From: Urophycis tenuis
Taxonomy: Eukaryota > Chordata > Actinopteri > Gadiformes > Phycidae
Length of the DNA: 64,000 bases
Reading direction: 5' to 3'
NCBI GenBank assembly: GCA_036785325.1
Contig: JAXIVH010000169.1
Span: 124,001 to 188,000, forward strand
Below are positions 10,159 to 21,864 of the stretch, piece by piece. A model generated the notes under the pieces. The model ran no database searches. It had not been told where the DNA came from and worked only from the letters and a program-made list of their open reading frames with translations. The translations under genes were made by a program, and so were the position numbers. Every line of letters starts with the position of its first letter. Position 1 is the stretch's first letter.

Positions 10159-10395
10159 GGAAGGTGGACAGTGGTGACTAGTGCTGACATTCATAATGGG
10201 GTGGTCCTTTTTTATACCATGGTTGAGAGCTGTAACAAGGTATTTTGTATCAAGGACCACCCTAATGCGCACACACGCACACGCACACACACATACACAC
10301 ACACACACTAATAGGAGGACTGGTCTCCTTTTCGATAGGTATGCTTACAAGTTGGGCAATATGAAATTGAGTCCATTCCCTCTGTTTTTTGTTAG
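10159..10395. other. Leader or intron before the long-TIR transposase gene
   Basis: Non-coding DNA with a CA microsatellite (about 10266-10310). It ends in a pyrimidine-rich tract and TTTTTTGTTAG immediately before the ATG at 10396, which looks like a 3' splice site. Confidence 0.4.
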
Positions 10396-13300
10396 ATGCC
10401 AAGACCATCAGCTTGGGACAAGGATGAAGTAATAAATGAACTAAAGGCTGCTAAACACAGTGTGGTGACTGAGCATGGCATTCTAGGTCCCACAAATACA
10501 GTGTGGAAACAGCTTAGTGACCAACTCAGAGGGGAAATGTCACCCAAAAACCTGTACACATTTGTCAAGTTAAATAGGCACAACTGTTAGGAAAGACTAG
10601 GGATTAAAAATGAAGAGAGTGATGAACCTGCTGACATGGAGCCAGAATACATCAGTGATGACCCACATAACACTGATTTTCAGATTACCCTGTCCTCTGA
10701 AGAGTGGGGTACTGTATGGAAAGAAGGGGTTGAATACAATAATACAAGTGGACAAACTAGAGAGTACACAGTTCTAAAGCGTGGAACATGGACTGATTTT
10801 TTAAATCAAAAGATATGGGAGAGCACTAAATCCTCATGCACTGTTGCATTCAAAAGAGCCAAAGTGTACCCAAACAGTGTGTCAAAGCCCATAGATATTA
10901 CTGGGTACTGCACTGAATGCAATTCAAAATTATCCATCATCAGTGAGAGCATGCCAGAAGATGGCAAACCAGTGCAGCTTCAATGTAAAATTCAGAATAT
11001 CGATGACAATCTACACACTGGGAAAAGGAAAAGGAGATTAACTGGGGCACGACGAAAAACTGTCAGAGGAGCTGTGTCAGGGCAAAAAACTGCCTAATGT
11101 ATGGCGAGTGACAGAGGCTCACAACATTATGGAGTTAGGTGATCCAGAGCCTAGCCACCTGACAAATCTAGCTACCCTTAGAAAGGCAAAACATGAAAAA
11201 AGGAGTAAAGAGCTAGGCAACCAAGACCCCATTATGTCACTACAGGTGATGAAACAGTGTGCCTCACAATGGAAGCATTCACGACATAGGCCTCGACAAA
11301 TTTTTCTGTCACTACTGGACGCCCTCTCAAATGCATGTGTACAAGGCAATGTCAAAGCTGCCAAGCTCCACTGTTAGTTTTGATGCTACAGGCACAGTGG
11401 TGAAAAAATTAAGACGACCCACTGGAACATCAGGGCATATATTTCTGTATCAAGGGGTTTTGTCCTCACCAGGTGTTCACGTTCCAGTGGTGCAGATGCT
11501 CTCTGAACGTCATGACATCCAAGCCATACAAAATTGGTTGTCTGAATGGCGACGAGCAGGTGCAGCTGTGTCAAAAGAAGCTGTGTGTGACTTCTCTCTT
11601 GCACTCCTGGGAGGAGTTATTAAGGCCTTCACTCTTCAACCTGACCTCAAAGAGTACATTAAGCAGTGTTTCGGGGTACTGATGGGCAAAGAGTACTCCA
11701 CATTACCTCCATGCTTCATCAGGGTGGATGTTGCTCATTGCATGAAGATAATTAGTCGCTGGGAGTGTCTCAGGAAGAAAGGGAACCAGGTAAGGGAGTT
11801 CTACCTGAGAGCCATGGCTCAGCTCTTGCAGTCTGTCACAATACACCAGGCAAGAGAGATGATTCGCTCCATTGTTGTTGTGGCCCTCAGCGAATCAGAA
11901 GGGAGTGATAAACATGGAACGCCAGTCTTCTCAGAAGTTTGCAAGACTAACCTAAAGAAAGCCATCGCAGCACAGTGGGAACCACTCAAAGAGGATGTGC
12001 CTCAGAGGGCCGATGTGCCACAGAGGACTGATGACACTTTGCAAGCCTGCAGAAGCGATGTCCAAAGGTGGGTTAGCGACATATGTGAGGAGAGCAAGTC
12101 TCTTGCTGCTAATGATGGTGACAGGGACAACTTGCATTTTCTACCTGAGCTCGTCCCTCATCTCACTCGGATGTCTTCCTACCTTCCTCTGTGGACTGGA
12201 GTTCCCAATTTTCAGAAGTCACAACATCACTGCCAGTTCTGCTCACGTTGAGGCTGAGTTTAAAAACTTGAAGAAGGGACTCTTCAAGACGGACAACTTG
12301 CCCATACGGGTTGATTGCTTTGTAGCGCAACATCTGATTATGACCGAGGGAAGTATGAAGCTGTCCTCTGCTACCATAAAAGATCACAAAATGGAAGACA
12401 GGACCATGGAAGACAATGACGATAGAGGAAAACAAAATGGACAAGACAATGGATTACCGTTGGACACAGACAAAACGAGCCAACTGAAAACTGGCGAGGC
12501 CTTGGTGTTCCCCCCAAAAAGAGAAAGTCATATTTGACACCATGTCCAGAGTGGCTTCATGAAGATTCTGCCCCAAAACAGAGGATATCAATTGGATTGA
12601 TGAAAAATGGCAACCATAGCCTTGCCAGTCGCCCAATAAAACTGGGGAAAATCAATGTTGCCGTGACAAATACATGTGCGTTTGACTCTTTTCTTCAGAT
12701 CCTGTGCTGTGCCTTCTGCGACAGTAACAGCTTCAGCAGGTATGTCCAACAAAGCCAGAGTTCATTGTTCAATTTGGTCCACGCCATCATAACAAAAGGA
12801 ATAAACAAAGATGCTTACAGGCAACGGGCAAAAATCCTGTTTGAAGCTTTCAGCTGTGAACCGTTGGTGTCAGGTGTGTATGAAGTGAATGCCACATGCA
12901 ATGTGGCAAACATAATAACATCCACAATGGAGGCGGCCCCATCTGTTGTGCTCCAAACATTGTGTTCCTCTCCTAACTGCAGCTACAGCCTAGCACAGAC
13001 AAGAGAAGTGCCCTTAGTTCAAGTTCATGTGGACACATTGCATAGAGGGAATGGGGGCACTTCAAGCATCAGTTGAGAAGGGATTGAATATACCCCCTTC
13101 AAAATGTTTACGACCACTTAAGTCCCCCGGAAATTGTCCTAGCCCCCTAAAAACAGAGGACCCTTCAACTGCGATAGTTAGGTGCACAGGTGTGGTTACG
13201 CACACATACAATACAGGAGCAGCACTGTACATTGAAACAGGAACAGAGAGGAGTTTTGCACTGGAAGAATTCCCTGCCAACATCACCTTGCACAACGAGC

Positions 13301-13538
13301 CATTTACACTCTGAGGCATTGTGGCCTTTCTTGGCCGACCAGGAACTCCCTTGGATACTATGTGGCCTTCTGCAGGAGATCGTCTGTTCTCTGGGAGCGG
13401 TGTGATGACCTCGCCAACAAAGTCACAAGTTCACCTGACAAAACAAAAATACAACCACATGTCATAATTTATACAAAGGAGTTAAAAAATAGCCAGTTTT
13501 TCAGCCATCCATCCTCTCCGATCAAACTCTTCTTTTAA
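10396..13538 (+). pseudogene. DDE transposase (MULE/NOF-like) with C-terminal ubiquitin-protease-like domain
   Basis: A long broken reading frame. Segment 1 (10396-11050) starts MPRPSAWDKDE, has an in-frame TAG at 10588, and contains a CTECNSKL possible zinc-binding site and a basic KRKRRLTGARRK patch. After a frameshift come NVWRVTEAHNIMELGD (frame 2) and then frame 0 from about 11255. That frame carries SFDATGTVVKKL (candidate first catalytic Asp), PVVQMLSERHD, CDFSLALLGGV (candidate second Asp) and RVDVAHCMKIISRW. Another shift near 12200 gives HVEAEFKNLKKGL (candidate catalytic Glu). A last part has NTCAFDSFLQILCCAF at about 12670 and, after one more shift near 13310, GYYVAFCRRSSVLWERCDDL. 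This pair resembles the Cys box and the GHYxAY/W-x-x-DD box of C19 ubiquitin proteases. The stop is at 13536. At least one nonsense codon and four frameshifts make it inactive. Confidence 0.7.
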
Positions 13539-14229
13539 AACTTGATGAAACTTTTGAAACTTCTTTTTTTAATTTTTTCATTCCTGCCTCTTATAGTTCA
13601 CTTCTCTTCCATACATGTGTTCATTGTTCAGTAAAAAATACAATCTTTGTAATTCAGGTTTTCCTTTTTTTCATCTCTATTTTGCCATCACACACACCAT
13701 AAGCATCTTACATGGGATACTCATGTAACCGATGTTTTTGCAATAGGCATAACAGATGATCCATAAATACCATATCAAAAACAGCAATAGAATCAGTACA
13801 ACACACACCATATAAGTGACCACACATGATAAATAGTATACACTGTAAATACAAGCTAGCTGAAGGTTTGGATAAGTCAACACAAAAGATTCGTACCAGA
13901 TAAAGGTTCCCCTGTCCCGTATGGTAGAGGGAGATTAAAGCGTTGGAACACAGGTGGTCACAGGTTACTAGCGAGGAAGTTGCAAACCTGTTGCAGTTTC
14001 GCTGTGATACTAACACCGCTGCCATTCCCTCCCCGCATTGCTGCTGATATTGCACGATACCCGCTTGCACAACGTGACATACACTGCTTGATTGTAAAGA
14101 CCACATACCTGACTGACGTGACTGCAAATTAAAATCCTACCGTAGATGCTTTAGCTAATACTCCACCGTAGGAGCAGCAATGCAGACAAACAATTCCTCC
14201 AGCGTGGTGATCAGCTGACTTTCGCAGGT
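13539..14229. other. 3' region of the long-TIR element, no gene seen
   Basis: Non-coding sequence between the transposase stop and the right inverted terminus. I see no similarity and no convincing second gene. Confidence 0.4.
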
Positions 14230-14740
14230 GCAATTTTAAACAAGTAAGAGGGGAGTAAGTAAGTCCAAGTGGATGAAGTTGAGTGACGTCATTTGTTTAC
14301 AAAATGTTATGTTTAATATCTCAAAGACGGTATGAGCATAACTTTTAACATTTAACTTTTTAACATTTATCGTGCACAAACGTGCACAAACGAAGCACAA
14401 ACGAATGAGACCAATTTGAACCAATTCGGATATTAATGGGGTGCTGAGAGAAAAAAATGAAAACTTAATAACTTTAAAATTAAAAGAGCACAAATTTTCA
14501 TTTATCATGCACAAACGTGCAAACGATGCACAAACGATTGAGACCCATTTGGACCGATTCGGACAATATTGGGGTGCTGAGTGACGTCATATGTTTACAA
14601 AATGTTATGTTTAATATCTAAAAAACGGTATGAGCACAAATGTTCATTTATCGTGCACAAACGTGCACAAACGAAGCACAAACGATCAGAAATAGTTTTA
14701 CATGTTTTTGTAACATATGGGGTGCCAACTTCACGCAGGT
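14230..14740 (-). repeat. Right long terminal inverted repeat
   Basis: Reverse complement of the left terminus, with subunits containing CATTTATCGTGCACAAAC or variants and GAGTGACGTCAT at about 14282 and 14579. The outermost 40 bases are identical to the left end. The TSD CAAAGCCC follows at 14741-14748. Confidence 0.85.
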
Positions 14741-14794
14741 CAAAGCCCTCTTGCTACTAGCACTCTCCTACTAAGAGACCCACACATACACATT

Positions 14795-15760
14795 AAGGCC
14801 CCGTCCCAATACCTCCCCTACCCCTACATTCTTGCCCTAACCCTACATTTTGAGTTTTCTCGTGTAGGGGTAGGGGTGTCCCATTACTCACGGAGCAAGG
14901 GGAAGTGCTATTTTCCCCTTATAATCAACCCTCAAAACGCAGTGAGGTCCGATGCAGGCTTAAAACAAAGTGGAAGATGAAATTACCCATGATACCCTGC
15001 GAACTCCGCGAGCCGGCTGATTTTGACAGCAACGATGGCGGACACAGCTGGAGAGGAACAATTCCGTTGTAAGTATATTTTAGCAAATAAGCATGTTAAA
15101 ATTTCGAAATATGTTGGGATATACTTGGGATGTGTTTGATACACATCTAAGGGACCGTTGAAGTTTGAACACTAATGTTAAAATATCAGAGAAAGTTATC
15201 TGACGAGTGCTTTCAACAGAGTTTACACGGGTCCCAACAGTATTGCCCATCAATATCGATAGAAATAGAAAAATATAAATATAAATACTTTATTAATCCC
15301 AAGCTGGGAAATTGCAACATAGCAGCAGCATTAGAATACACAGAATGAATGCAATTAGAAATAAAAAGTATGTATGTATATAAAAAAAATATATATATAT
15401 TAAAAATAGTCTAGCTGCTACTGGTCATAATAGCAGCTATGTGTATGTAAAAGCACTCATCTGATCGTATTGACCATTCAAAACCCCATCTCTCTTATTG
15501 CAGGGACTGTACAGCAGACTGTAGGGACTGTACAGCAGAAGAGCGCACTCTCTGAGTGCGCTCTTCCTCCCACCACTCCCCCCACGACTTCAGCCACAAA
15601 AAACAGGAAGAGGGGTAACGAGGCCATTCTTGCGTACCTTCAAGCCGAATCGGCGAAGGAGCAGAAAAGGCATGAAGAAACAGAGGCCAAAACAGAGCGA
15701 TTTTTAATCCTGTTCGAGAGGCTCGTAGAAAAAATGCCAAATAGTTAATAGTTCCTTTTT
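14795..15760 (+). mobile_element. Partial Harbinger element (5' terminus and Myb-like gene remnants)
   Basis: It starts GGCCCCGTCCCAATACCTCC with CTACCCCTA repeats, a typical fish Harbinger terminus. A first exon at about 15034-15067 encodes MADTAGEEQFR and ends in a GTAAGTAT donor, in the same splice phase as exon 1 of the intact gene at 17578. The exons encoding the core Myb/SANT domain are missing. The last exon (about 15504-15748) encodes a basic NRKRGNEA patch and a charged coiled coil ending ERFLILFERLVEKMPNS. A LINE tail lies between them. The element is a deletion derivative. Confidence 0.65.
15265..15440 (-). repeat. Inverted LINE 3' tail
   Basis: ATAAATACTTTATTAATCCC followed by GGGAAATTGCAAC is the complement of the common fish LINE end (GCAATTTCCC...TTAATAAAGTA). 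It lies within the intron of the partial Harbinger gene. Confidence 0.5.
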
Positions 15761-15837
15761 GTTGGGTTTGGGTTCCTGTGTTCAGATGTTAATTTATTTA
15801 TGTATTTATTTATTTATTTATTCATTTATTTAGCGGC

Positions 15838-16145
15838 TGGGATGAGGATCAGCACCTCCAAATCCGAGGCCATGGTTCTCGGCCCGAAAAGGGTGGAGTG
15901 CACTCTCCGGGTCGGGGAGGAGATTCTGCCTCAAGTGGAGGAGTTCAAGTATCTCGGGGTCTTGTTCACGAGTGAGGGGAGGATGGAGCGGGAGATTGAC
16001 CGACGGATCGGTGCGGCGTCGGCAGTGATGCGGGCTCTGCACCGGTCCGTCATGGTGAAGAAGGAGCTGAGCCTAAAGGCGAAGCTCTCGATTTACCGGT
16101 CAATCTACGTTCCTACCCTCACCTATGGTCACGAGCTGTGGGTAG
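15838..16145 (+). pseudogene. LINE reverse transcriptase C-terminal fragment
   Basis: About 100 codons read GMRISTSKSEAMVLGPKR, EEFKYLGVLFTSEGRME and KAKLSIYRSIYVPTLTYGH. This is a very common fish LINE RT thumb/connection region (RTE/Rex3-like by recollection). It begins and ends abruptly; upstream is a TTTA-rich run (15790-15835). It is a 5'-truncated, internally broken relic. Confidence 0.8.
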
Positions 16146-16660
16146 TAATAAATAATAATCTCACATTATTTTGGTGACGTGCTGAAAAACAGAAACGGGC
16201 ACCCCAGTTTATAAGGGACTGCGTGTTCAGTGGCTCGGCTCGTCCTACCGCACCTCAGAGCTCTGCCTGGATTTGATAGGGAAATGCGCAAATTGTACTT
16301 AAGAAAATGTTTAAAATGATTGAATTCAAGCAGAAAATACATTTATAACACAGATCAGTGGACAAATATTTAAATTCATTTTATGTTATCATAATTGTTT
16401 TATCTCATGATTTCTCACCTGCCTCCCCTGACCTTACGTCACTGCAATCAACACACATACGCTGAGGCACTACAGCATACACTTTCAAACAGTTCCCCGG
16501 TCACACACACATACAAACACACGCAACATGCACAGGCAAACACAGACACACATACACACATTCCCGGGGCATACAGGCAGTGTTGGGAAAGTGAACTTTC
16601 TACATGACTAGTTCAGTTAGTTCAGTTAGTCATAGTTCATAATTAAAACTTTTGAACGAA
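16146..16660. other. Gene-free stretch
   Basis: Contains CA-rich low-complexity DNA at about 16500-16560 and a repeated GTTCAGTTAGTTCAGTTAGT motif at about 16610-16630. No gene is recognised. Confidence 0.4.
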
Positions 16661-16679
16661 GTTCACAGTTTATACACCA

Positions 16680-17290
16680 TAACCACTTCAAGAGTCAGCC
16701 CTCCACCATGTTTGTACAGTGACTGCATCCAGTCATTTAATGCAGTTAAAGCTCATTTGTCTCGGTGTCATAGTGATATAAGCAGAGTAAATGTGACTGA
16801 TGGTTCACAGTCAGGAAGTGCATTTTTTACATGTCCCTTGTGTGGCACCAAGCAGACATTTTCTGAGGCATCAGTATTTTCTCATTTAAGGAGCCATTTA
16901 AGAAATCATGAGATGGTAATATGTCTATAACTGCAGTTACAGTACAAATGCATACTCGTCCTTCAATGCACACAAAAGCCGAAACCATGCAGGCAGTTCA
17001 GATTTTGAAACGAACATTGTATCTTCAGAAAAGAATGGTACACCAGACACACCTGCTGGTGAAAATGTTGAGGAGGGACCTGCTCAGTGTGACAGCACAG
17101 ACACCTTTGACCCTGTTGAGGTAGAGAGTCAGTGTGACACAGACACTTTAAGAGCGCAGCTGCACTAAAGTTTAGCGTCGCTATTCTTAAAGATGAAAAC
17201 AATTCTTCATGTGTCTGACCTGGCGACTCAGGACATAGTGGAGCATCTGACACAAATATTTTCCCTGTCCCAGCCTCTAGTCAAACAATC
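16680..17290 (+). pseudogene. C2H2 zinc-finger/coiled protein fragment of a repeated fish family
   Basis: A first segment (about 16708-16918) has three C2H2-like motifs: a YSDC...HLSRCH finger, CPLCGTKQTF and HLRSHLRNH. A second begins CSYSTNAYSSFNAHKSRNH at about 16930, consistent with a spliced second exon. It continues through an acidic region to a stop near 17166, with family-like sequence beyond (SLFLKMKTILHVSDLATQD and FSLSQPLVKQSL). I recognise this pattern from repeated, uncharacterised fish zinc-finger genes, but cannot name a function. The reading stops exactly where the Harbinger terminus begins at about 17291. Confidence 0.55.
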
Positions 17291-17577
17291 TCTTAAGCTG
17301 TGTTCGAAATGTTCACTCGTTCACTATATAGTGCACTATATAGTGAATCAGCCATTTTGTAGTGGTGTTCGAAATTCAACTGAAATGTTCGTTCACTACT
17401 TTCGTTCCCTACAAATTCGTCACGTGACATGCCTAAATGTAGGGTACAGAAGCTGTACACTACCTGAATCGACCTGGACCAAAATGCATTGCGGACCATC
17501 CTGATTTCCGCGAAAAGACAAAACAGCCGTCTGCGTGCCAGCTGACTACAGATGATATCGCCAGCCCAGCTGAGAAA

Positions 17578-20500
17578 ATGGACACCGCTATGCTCTACAA
17601 ATGTAAGTGTTTTGTTGTTGATGGTTAATATAAAGTTAACAATGAACTAATTCCTGTGTAACCAGTTGAGTCAGAATGTAGTCATCGCAATATTATTTTA
17701 ATTAACGTTACGATTGGATTACTTGTCTTTACGTTAAAGCCCATGGTGCAGGTTAATTTTTTTTCTATTCTGGCAATTTTCTAGTTGTTAATAAACATTC
17801 AAACAGTTATCCATTGTGTTTGACGTTGTAGGGTATCACAAAAAGGAAATATAATAAGGAAAAGTAGGTGAAATGTTAGCCTTTGGCTAACAGGTTAGCG
17901 ATGCCCACAATGCATTGTGTGACGTCAGGTCGGGGAGCCCGGACGAAAGCCCACCTTTATACCATTGAGAGAGACGAGTAGTGAGAGAGTGACAGTGTCA
18001 AATATATAAGTAAATATATAGATAAAGATAGCCTAGATAGATAGATAAATAGATCGATAGGTTGAGAGATAGCATAGTGTAACATAAACTCGTCTGTTGT
18101 CTCAATGAAATGCAGGAGACATGGGGCCAGTTCGTCACTTTATTAACCTGTGACAAAACACAATACGTTGGATTCCGTAGCAAGGCGGCATGGATCAACA
18201 CAGTAGGCTATATAATATGAAAAGGAGATTAAATAATAGCTATTCACACATGTAATTATAAACTTAGATAAATAAATACTTTGATCGTTTTACACGGGAT
18301 GATCAAGTCAGTATAGTCAGTAAAACGATCAGCCACGACATCAGCCCCATTGGGGTCTTCCTCATAAAACACAGACCAGTCCGTACACTACAAACACTCC
18401 TGTAAGTCCTCGCATGCCTCCTTAGACCATACCATACACGCACTGACTTTGTTGATATAGGCTGTTTACGGGCCAAGGTGGTGTATTTGGATGACAGGAG
18501 CACCAGGTTATGGTACGACCTGCTGAGTGGAGGCAGGGCAGTGGATGTGTAACTGTCCTTAATATTGGCATAAAATAAGTCAATAGTCTTGCCACATCTC
18601 GTGGGGCAGTTGACAAACTGCCTGAACGATGGAAGTGAGGTGGAGAGAGTACAATGGTTAAAATCGCCACTGATCATCACAAGAGCGTCCGGAGTGCGGC
18701 GTTGCAGTTCTTGAGCTACTCTTGCCATCATGTCAGTCGCCATGTTTGGCATTTGGCAGATGGTGGAATATATATAGCTTACACCAGGATGACAATGACA
18801 TTGGAGAATTCACTTGGGTCTGCAACTCAACGCCAGCAATTCAATGATTTGGTCACACGCTCTCTGCGTTGCGGTGATGTGTCCAGGCGCTGTCCGTAAA
18901 CCACGACTCAGTAAAACAGAGAGGGCTGCACTGTTGATACAGCCGATCATACTTCACAAGCGCTGCAAGTTCATCAACTTTGTTGACTACGGAGCACACG
19001 TTGCCCATAATCACAGATGGTAGGACAGGCTTGTACTTCCTGAGCCTGTCCCTCACCGTCGGCCTCTTTTCCTTCACTTTAACTCCAGAGGTAAATCCAA
19101 GCGTGGATGGCCACAGTTTGTTATTGTATCCCAAATGCTATAGGAGACAACTGCTGCTGGGTCAGACGCTCCAAAGCCTTGTAGCTTCATGCGAATAAAT
19201 CAACTTCATATAACCAACCACATAAGTCCAGACGTGTGCACTTATCCCGATATATTGCGTGTGATTCTTGCGTTCAAAACAGTGACACGACGGTAAAACA
19301 AGACACGGGACAAAAACTCTGTGGTAGCGAGTCGCCGACAGGGCAGGCGCCACTTCGGATATAAGTTTGAACGGTTGTTCTTTCTATGGTGTCCTATACT
19401 AGACTCGTACTTGCTAATATAAAGAAATAAAGAACGAGAAGTGCACTGTAAGTTTACTCAACGTGTATCAATGTATTCTTCTCCTTTTCACTCCCAATCA
19501 CATTGCACAGTATCAGTAAAACGGTAGTGCGCCCCCTGATGGCATGGTGTAATAGCAGACACAGCACATAATGTAACTGAATACACAACATATGGGTAGG
19601 ATCCCAACAAAATCACGCATTTCTTCATTCGCCCTTTCACGTCTAACCGTTTCGAAATGATATGGCCATCATAAATGTTAATTGTGGGTCTTGCCACCTC
19701 TTCCTCATCCCATTTAGACGCCATAGTTCTAGTACAAGGCTGAGGCTACCTTCCACCACGTCTCCCCAACGTGACGTCATCGCCGAGTTGCATGAAAAAT
19801 AACCGTTACTACCAAAAACTACCAAAAACTGGATTTTAACACTATTTTGGACATTTCTAACTTTATATACATATCTTGAGTGCTTTATGTACCCATTAAT
19901 CGAAAGTGGTGTTTAACCTGCACCATGGTCTTTAAGGCAAATTAACGCTAATGTGAGTGTTAACACTACCTCAGCTGGTTTGACGTTGGCGTTAAGATAC
20001 GTTAACGTTAGCTGAAAATACTCTTAACCCCACATGTAATTGTAATGTCACAACAACGTTATCATCCTACAAGCTAACCATGGGCTTTCAAGTTTCATGT
20101 ATTAATGTTAACTTAACCGTGAAAAGAACACACGTGACCTCGGGCCACACACAACGCCAATGTAACTAATGTAAACCTTTTATCTTAGCTTCTCAGATGT
20201 CAGGTAGCCTAATTTGATTATTAAGACGACGTTAGATGACGACGGGATCAGTGAAACACACGTAACATGGCCTACTGGCATAGAAGGGCTCTTCGATGCA
20301 CCAGTGCTACAGAGATTGATAGTTTTGTAGCACAATCACTGAAACAAATGATAATTTAGAGCAAAGCGAACAAATATAGAACCGTTAAGGCGATAACAAC
20401 CTAGCCTAAATTTAAATGTATTTGAATTACATGACTTTTCTGATTAATAAGATGTATTTTTGCTCAGGGACTGATGAGGACGTTACTCGCCTCATCAACT

Positions 20501-21679
20501 TGAGGAGGACTAATGAGAGGCTCTTCTCGGGGAGGAGAAACGCTGCCCAGCATGGATGGGAGTAAGTTGTTGTTAATAGATACATCAAATACATAATTAA
20601 AACCACACAAAAAAGACAAGAATTTTAACCAAGTGATATTCATGTGAAATGATGGTAAAATTGTTCTTGAAGGGTCATCCTGAAGGAGATGGGGCTGGAG
20701 GCAGTGGTCTCCCCTGCCAGGGCAGGAAAGAAATGGGAGAATCTCAAAAAAACCTACAAAGTAAGTAGTTTGTTTAAATATTTTGTGTTTGTGATCTTAA
20801 AATGTAGTGCTAATGAAACACTATCACCTGTCTGCTGTATCTGTATTTATAGAGATCGCTAAGACATGTGACCAACTGGTCAGCAACGTCATCAAAATGC
20901 AAAGAATTATGGGCATGTTTGGCCAGTTTACATGGGCTGGCATCAGGCTAGTGTTTTGGTCTATGGTCTGGTATGAAAATATAATGAAAACTTAGCGTGA
21001 AAAACCTTGGACCTCCTTACTGCTGCTGTCCATGCCATTCCTCGCCTTTTTGTCACCTCTGAAACATTATTTTCAAGCCTCAAGCCTCCATTATGCGCCA
21101 CCCATGCTAACCAACCTAGACCATGCCTAGGTTTGTTAAGAGTATCTTAACGAAACATCGGTGAATGAGGGTGCCCACTTGATAACCCCAGTGACATGCT
21201 GCATACTGTACACTGCTGTTAGATAGGCCATTCGTCTTGTGTCGTCTTGATATGTATTTTGGCACAAAGTTGCAGATTCAATTCCCTAACTGTGACCACA
21301 TTGAATGTTACAGGAGCTCAAAAAGCCCCCCACGGGAGTGAGCACTGAGTCAGGGGAAACCACTGTAGGCACCTGGAAGTGGTACAGCTTGATGGACGAG
21401 GTGATGGGGGACAAACCCTCCATCAGCCCCCCAGTCCTCATCACATCGTCAGGAGGAGACCACTTTCAGGTGTCTGCAGTGGCTTCCCCTGAGCCAAGAC
21501 AGGAAGAGGCACAGGCAAACGCAGATCCCCCAAGGAAGAGGGCAGGGAAGAGGAAGGTGGACCCTGTCCTTGACTTCCTCGAAAAGGAATCGGAGAGAGC
21601 AGAGGAGCGGGCCAGAAGGGACGAAGAGCGGGAGGGCAGGCTCCTCAGTATCTTGGAGAGATTGGTGGAGAAATTATAA
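17578..21679 (+). CDS. Harbinger Myb/SANT-like DNA-binding partner (four exons)
   Basis: Exons 17578-17602, 20468-20561, 20673-20760 and 21314-21679 join in phase with consensus GT/AG sites (donors GTAAGTG, GTAAGTT, GTAAGTA). Exon 1 gives MDTAMLYK; the split codon at the junction creates the conserved Trp of the Myb helix (WTDEDVTRLINLR). Exon 2 ends AAQHGWE, exon 3 encodes KKWENLKKTYK, and exon 4 holds PPTGVSTESGET, TWKWYSLMDEVMG, a PRKRAGKRK nuclear-localisation-like patch and a charged helix ending LERLVEKL. About 190 residues, the usual size, and with no in-frame stop. Its role (binding subterminal repeats and bringing the transposase to DNA) is family knowledge. The 2.9-kb intron 1 is inflated by a LINE insertion, but splice signals look intact. 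Confidence 0.82.
18240..19370 (-). pseudogene. LINE endonuclease-region fragment in Harbinger intron 1
   Basis: Minus strand. The 19134-18853 frame reads LPSVIMGNVCSVVNKVDEL and LCFTESWF, the start of an APE-type LINE endonuclease. A second frame (18752-18303) has MISGDFNHC, the GDFN catalytic motif, followed by FVNCPTRCGKTIDLFYANI and a degraded SYHNLV (SDHxxV) motif. Frame changes and stops separate the parts, and no reverse transcriptase follows. Sequence to about 19370 may be its 5' untranslated region. Confidence 0.72.
19371..20467. other. Remaining intron 1 of the Harbinger Myb-like gene
   Basis: Non-coding, AT-rich, with many GTTAACGTTA-type motifs near 19950-20010. No gene or clear repeat end is recognised. 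Confidence 0.5.
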
Positions 21680-21864
21680 TTTTTATAATTTTTTTTACTA
21701 CTATTTATTTTTTATTTAATTACTTAATAAAGTATCTTCAATTACATTTTCGATATTATCATTTTTTATGTTTTACTGTAGACTTGTATTTGCATAAAGT
21801 AGAAACTCTGAAAACAATGTTTCATACACTAAAATCATATTGGGGTTAAAAATATATTTTTAAT

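Larger units (their letters stand above)
4575..14740 (+). mobile_element. 10.2-kb long-TIR DNA transposon (MULE/NOF Foldback-like), nested and decayed
   Basis: The outer ends are perfectly inverted for at least 40 bases, beginning ACCTGCGTGAAGTTGGCACC at 4575 and ending with its complement at 14740. Both flanks carry CAAAGCCC (4567-4574 and 14741-14748), an 8-bp TSD. The inverted termini extend about 500 bp each and are made of ~140-bp subrepeats. Inside are a plus-strand transposase pseudogene (10396-13538), an inverted partial second copy of the same gene (5146-7555), and nested hATs at 5618-7434 and 8195-9954. Long internally repeated termini, an 8-9 bp TSD and a DDE transposase are features of Foldback/NOF-type MULE elements, but the superfamily assignment is inference from general appearance. 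The element boundaries themselves are seen directly. Confidence 0.8.

Noticed and set aside
19488..19724. Minus-strand frame starting MASKWDEEEV
   Set aside because: The first ~20 residues look exon-like but nothing downstream supports a gene, and it sits in an intron; too little to call.
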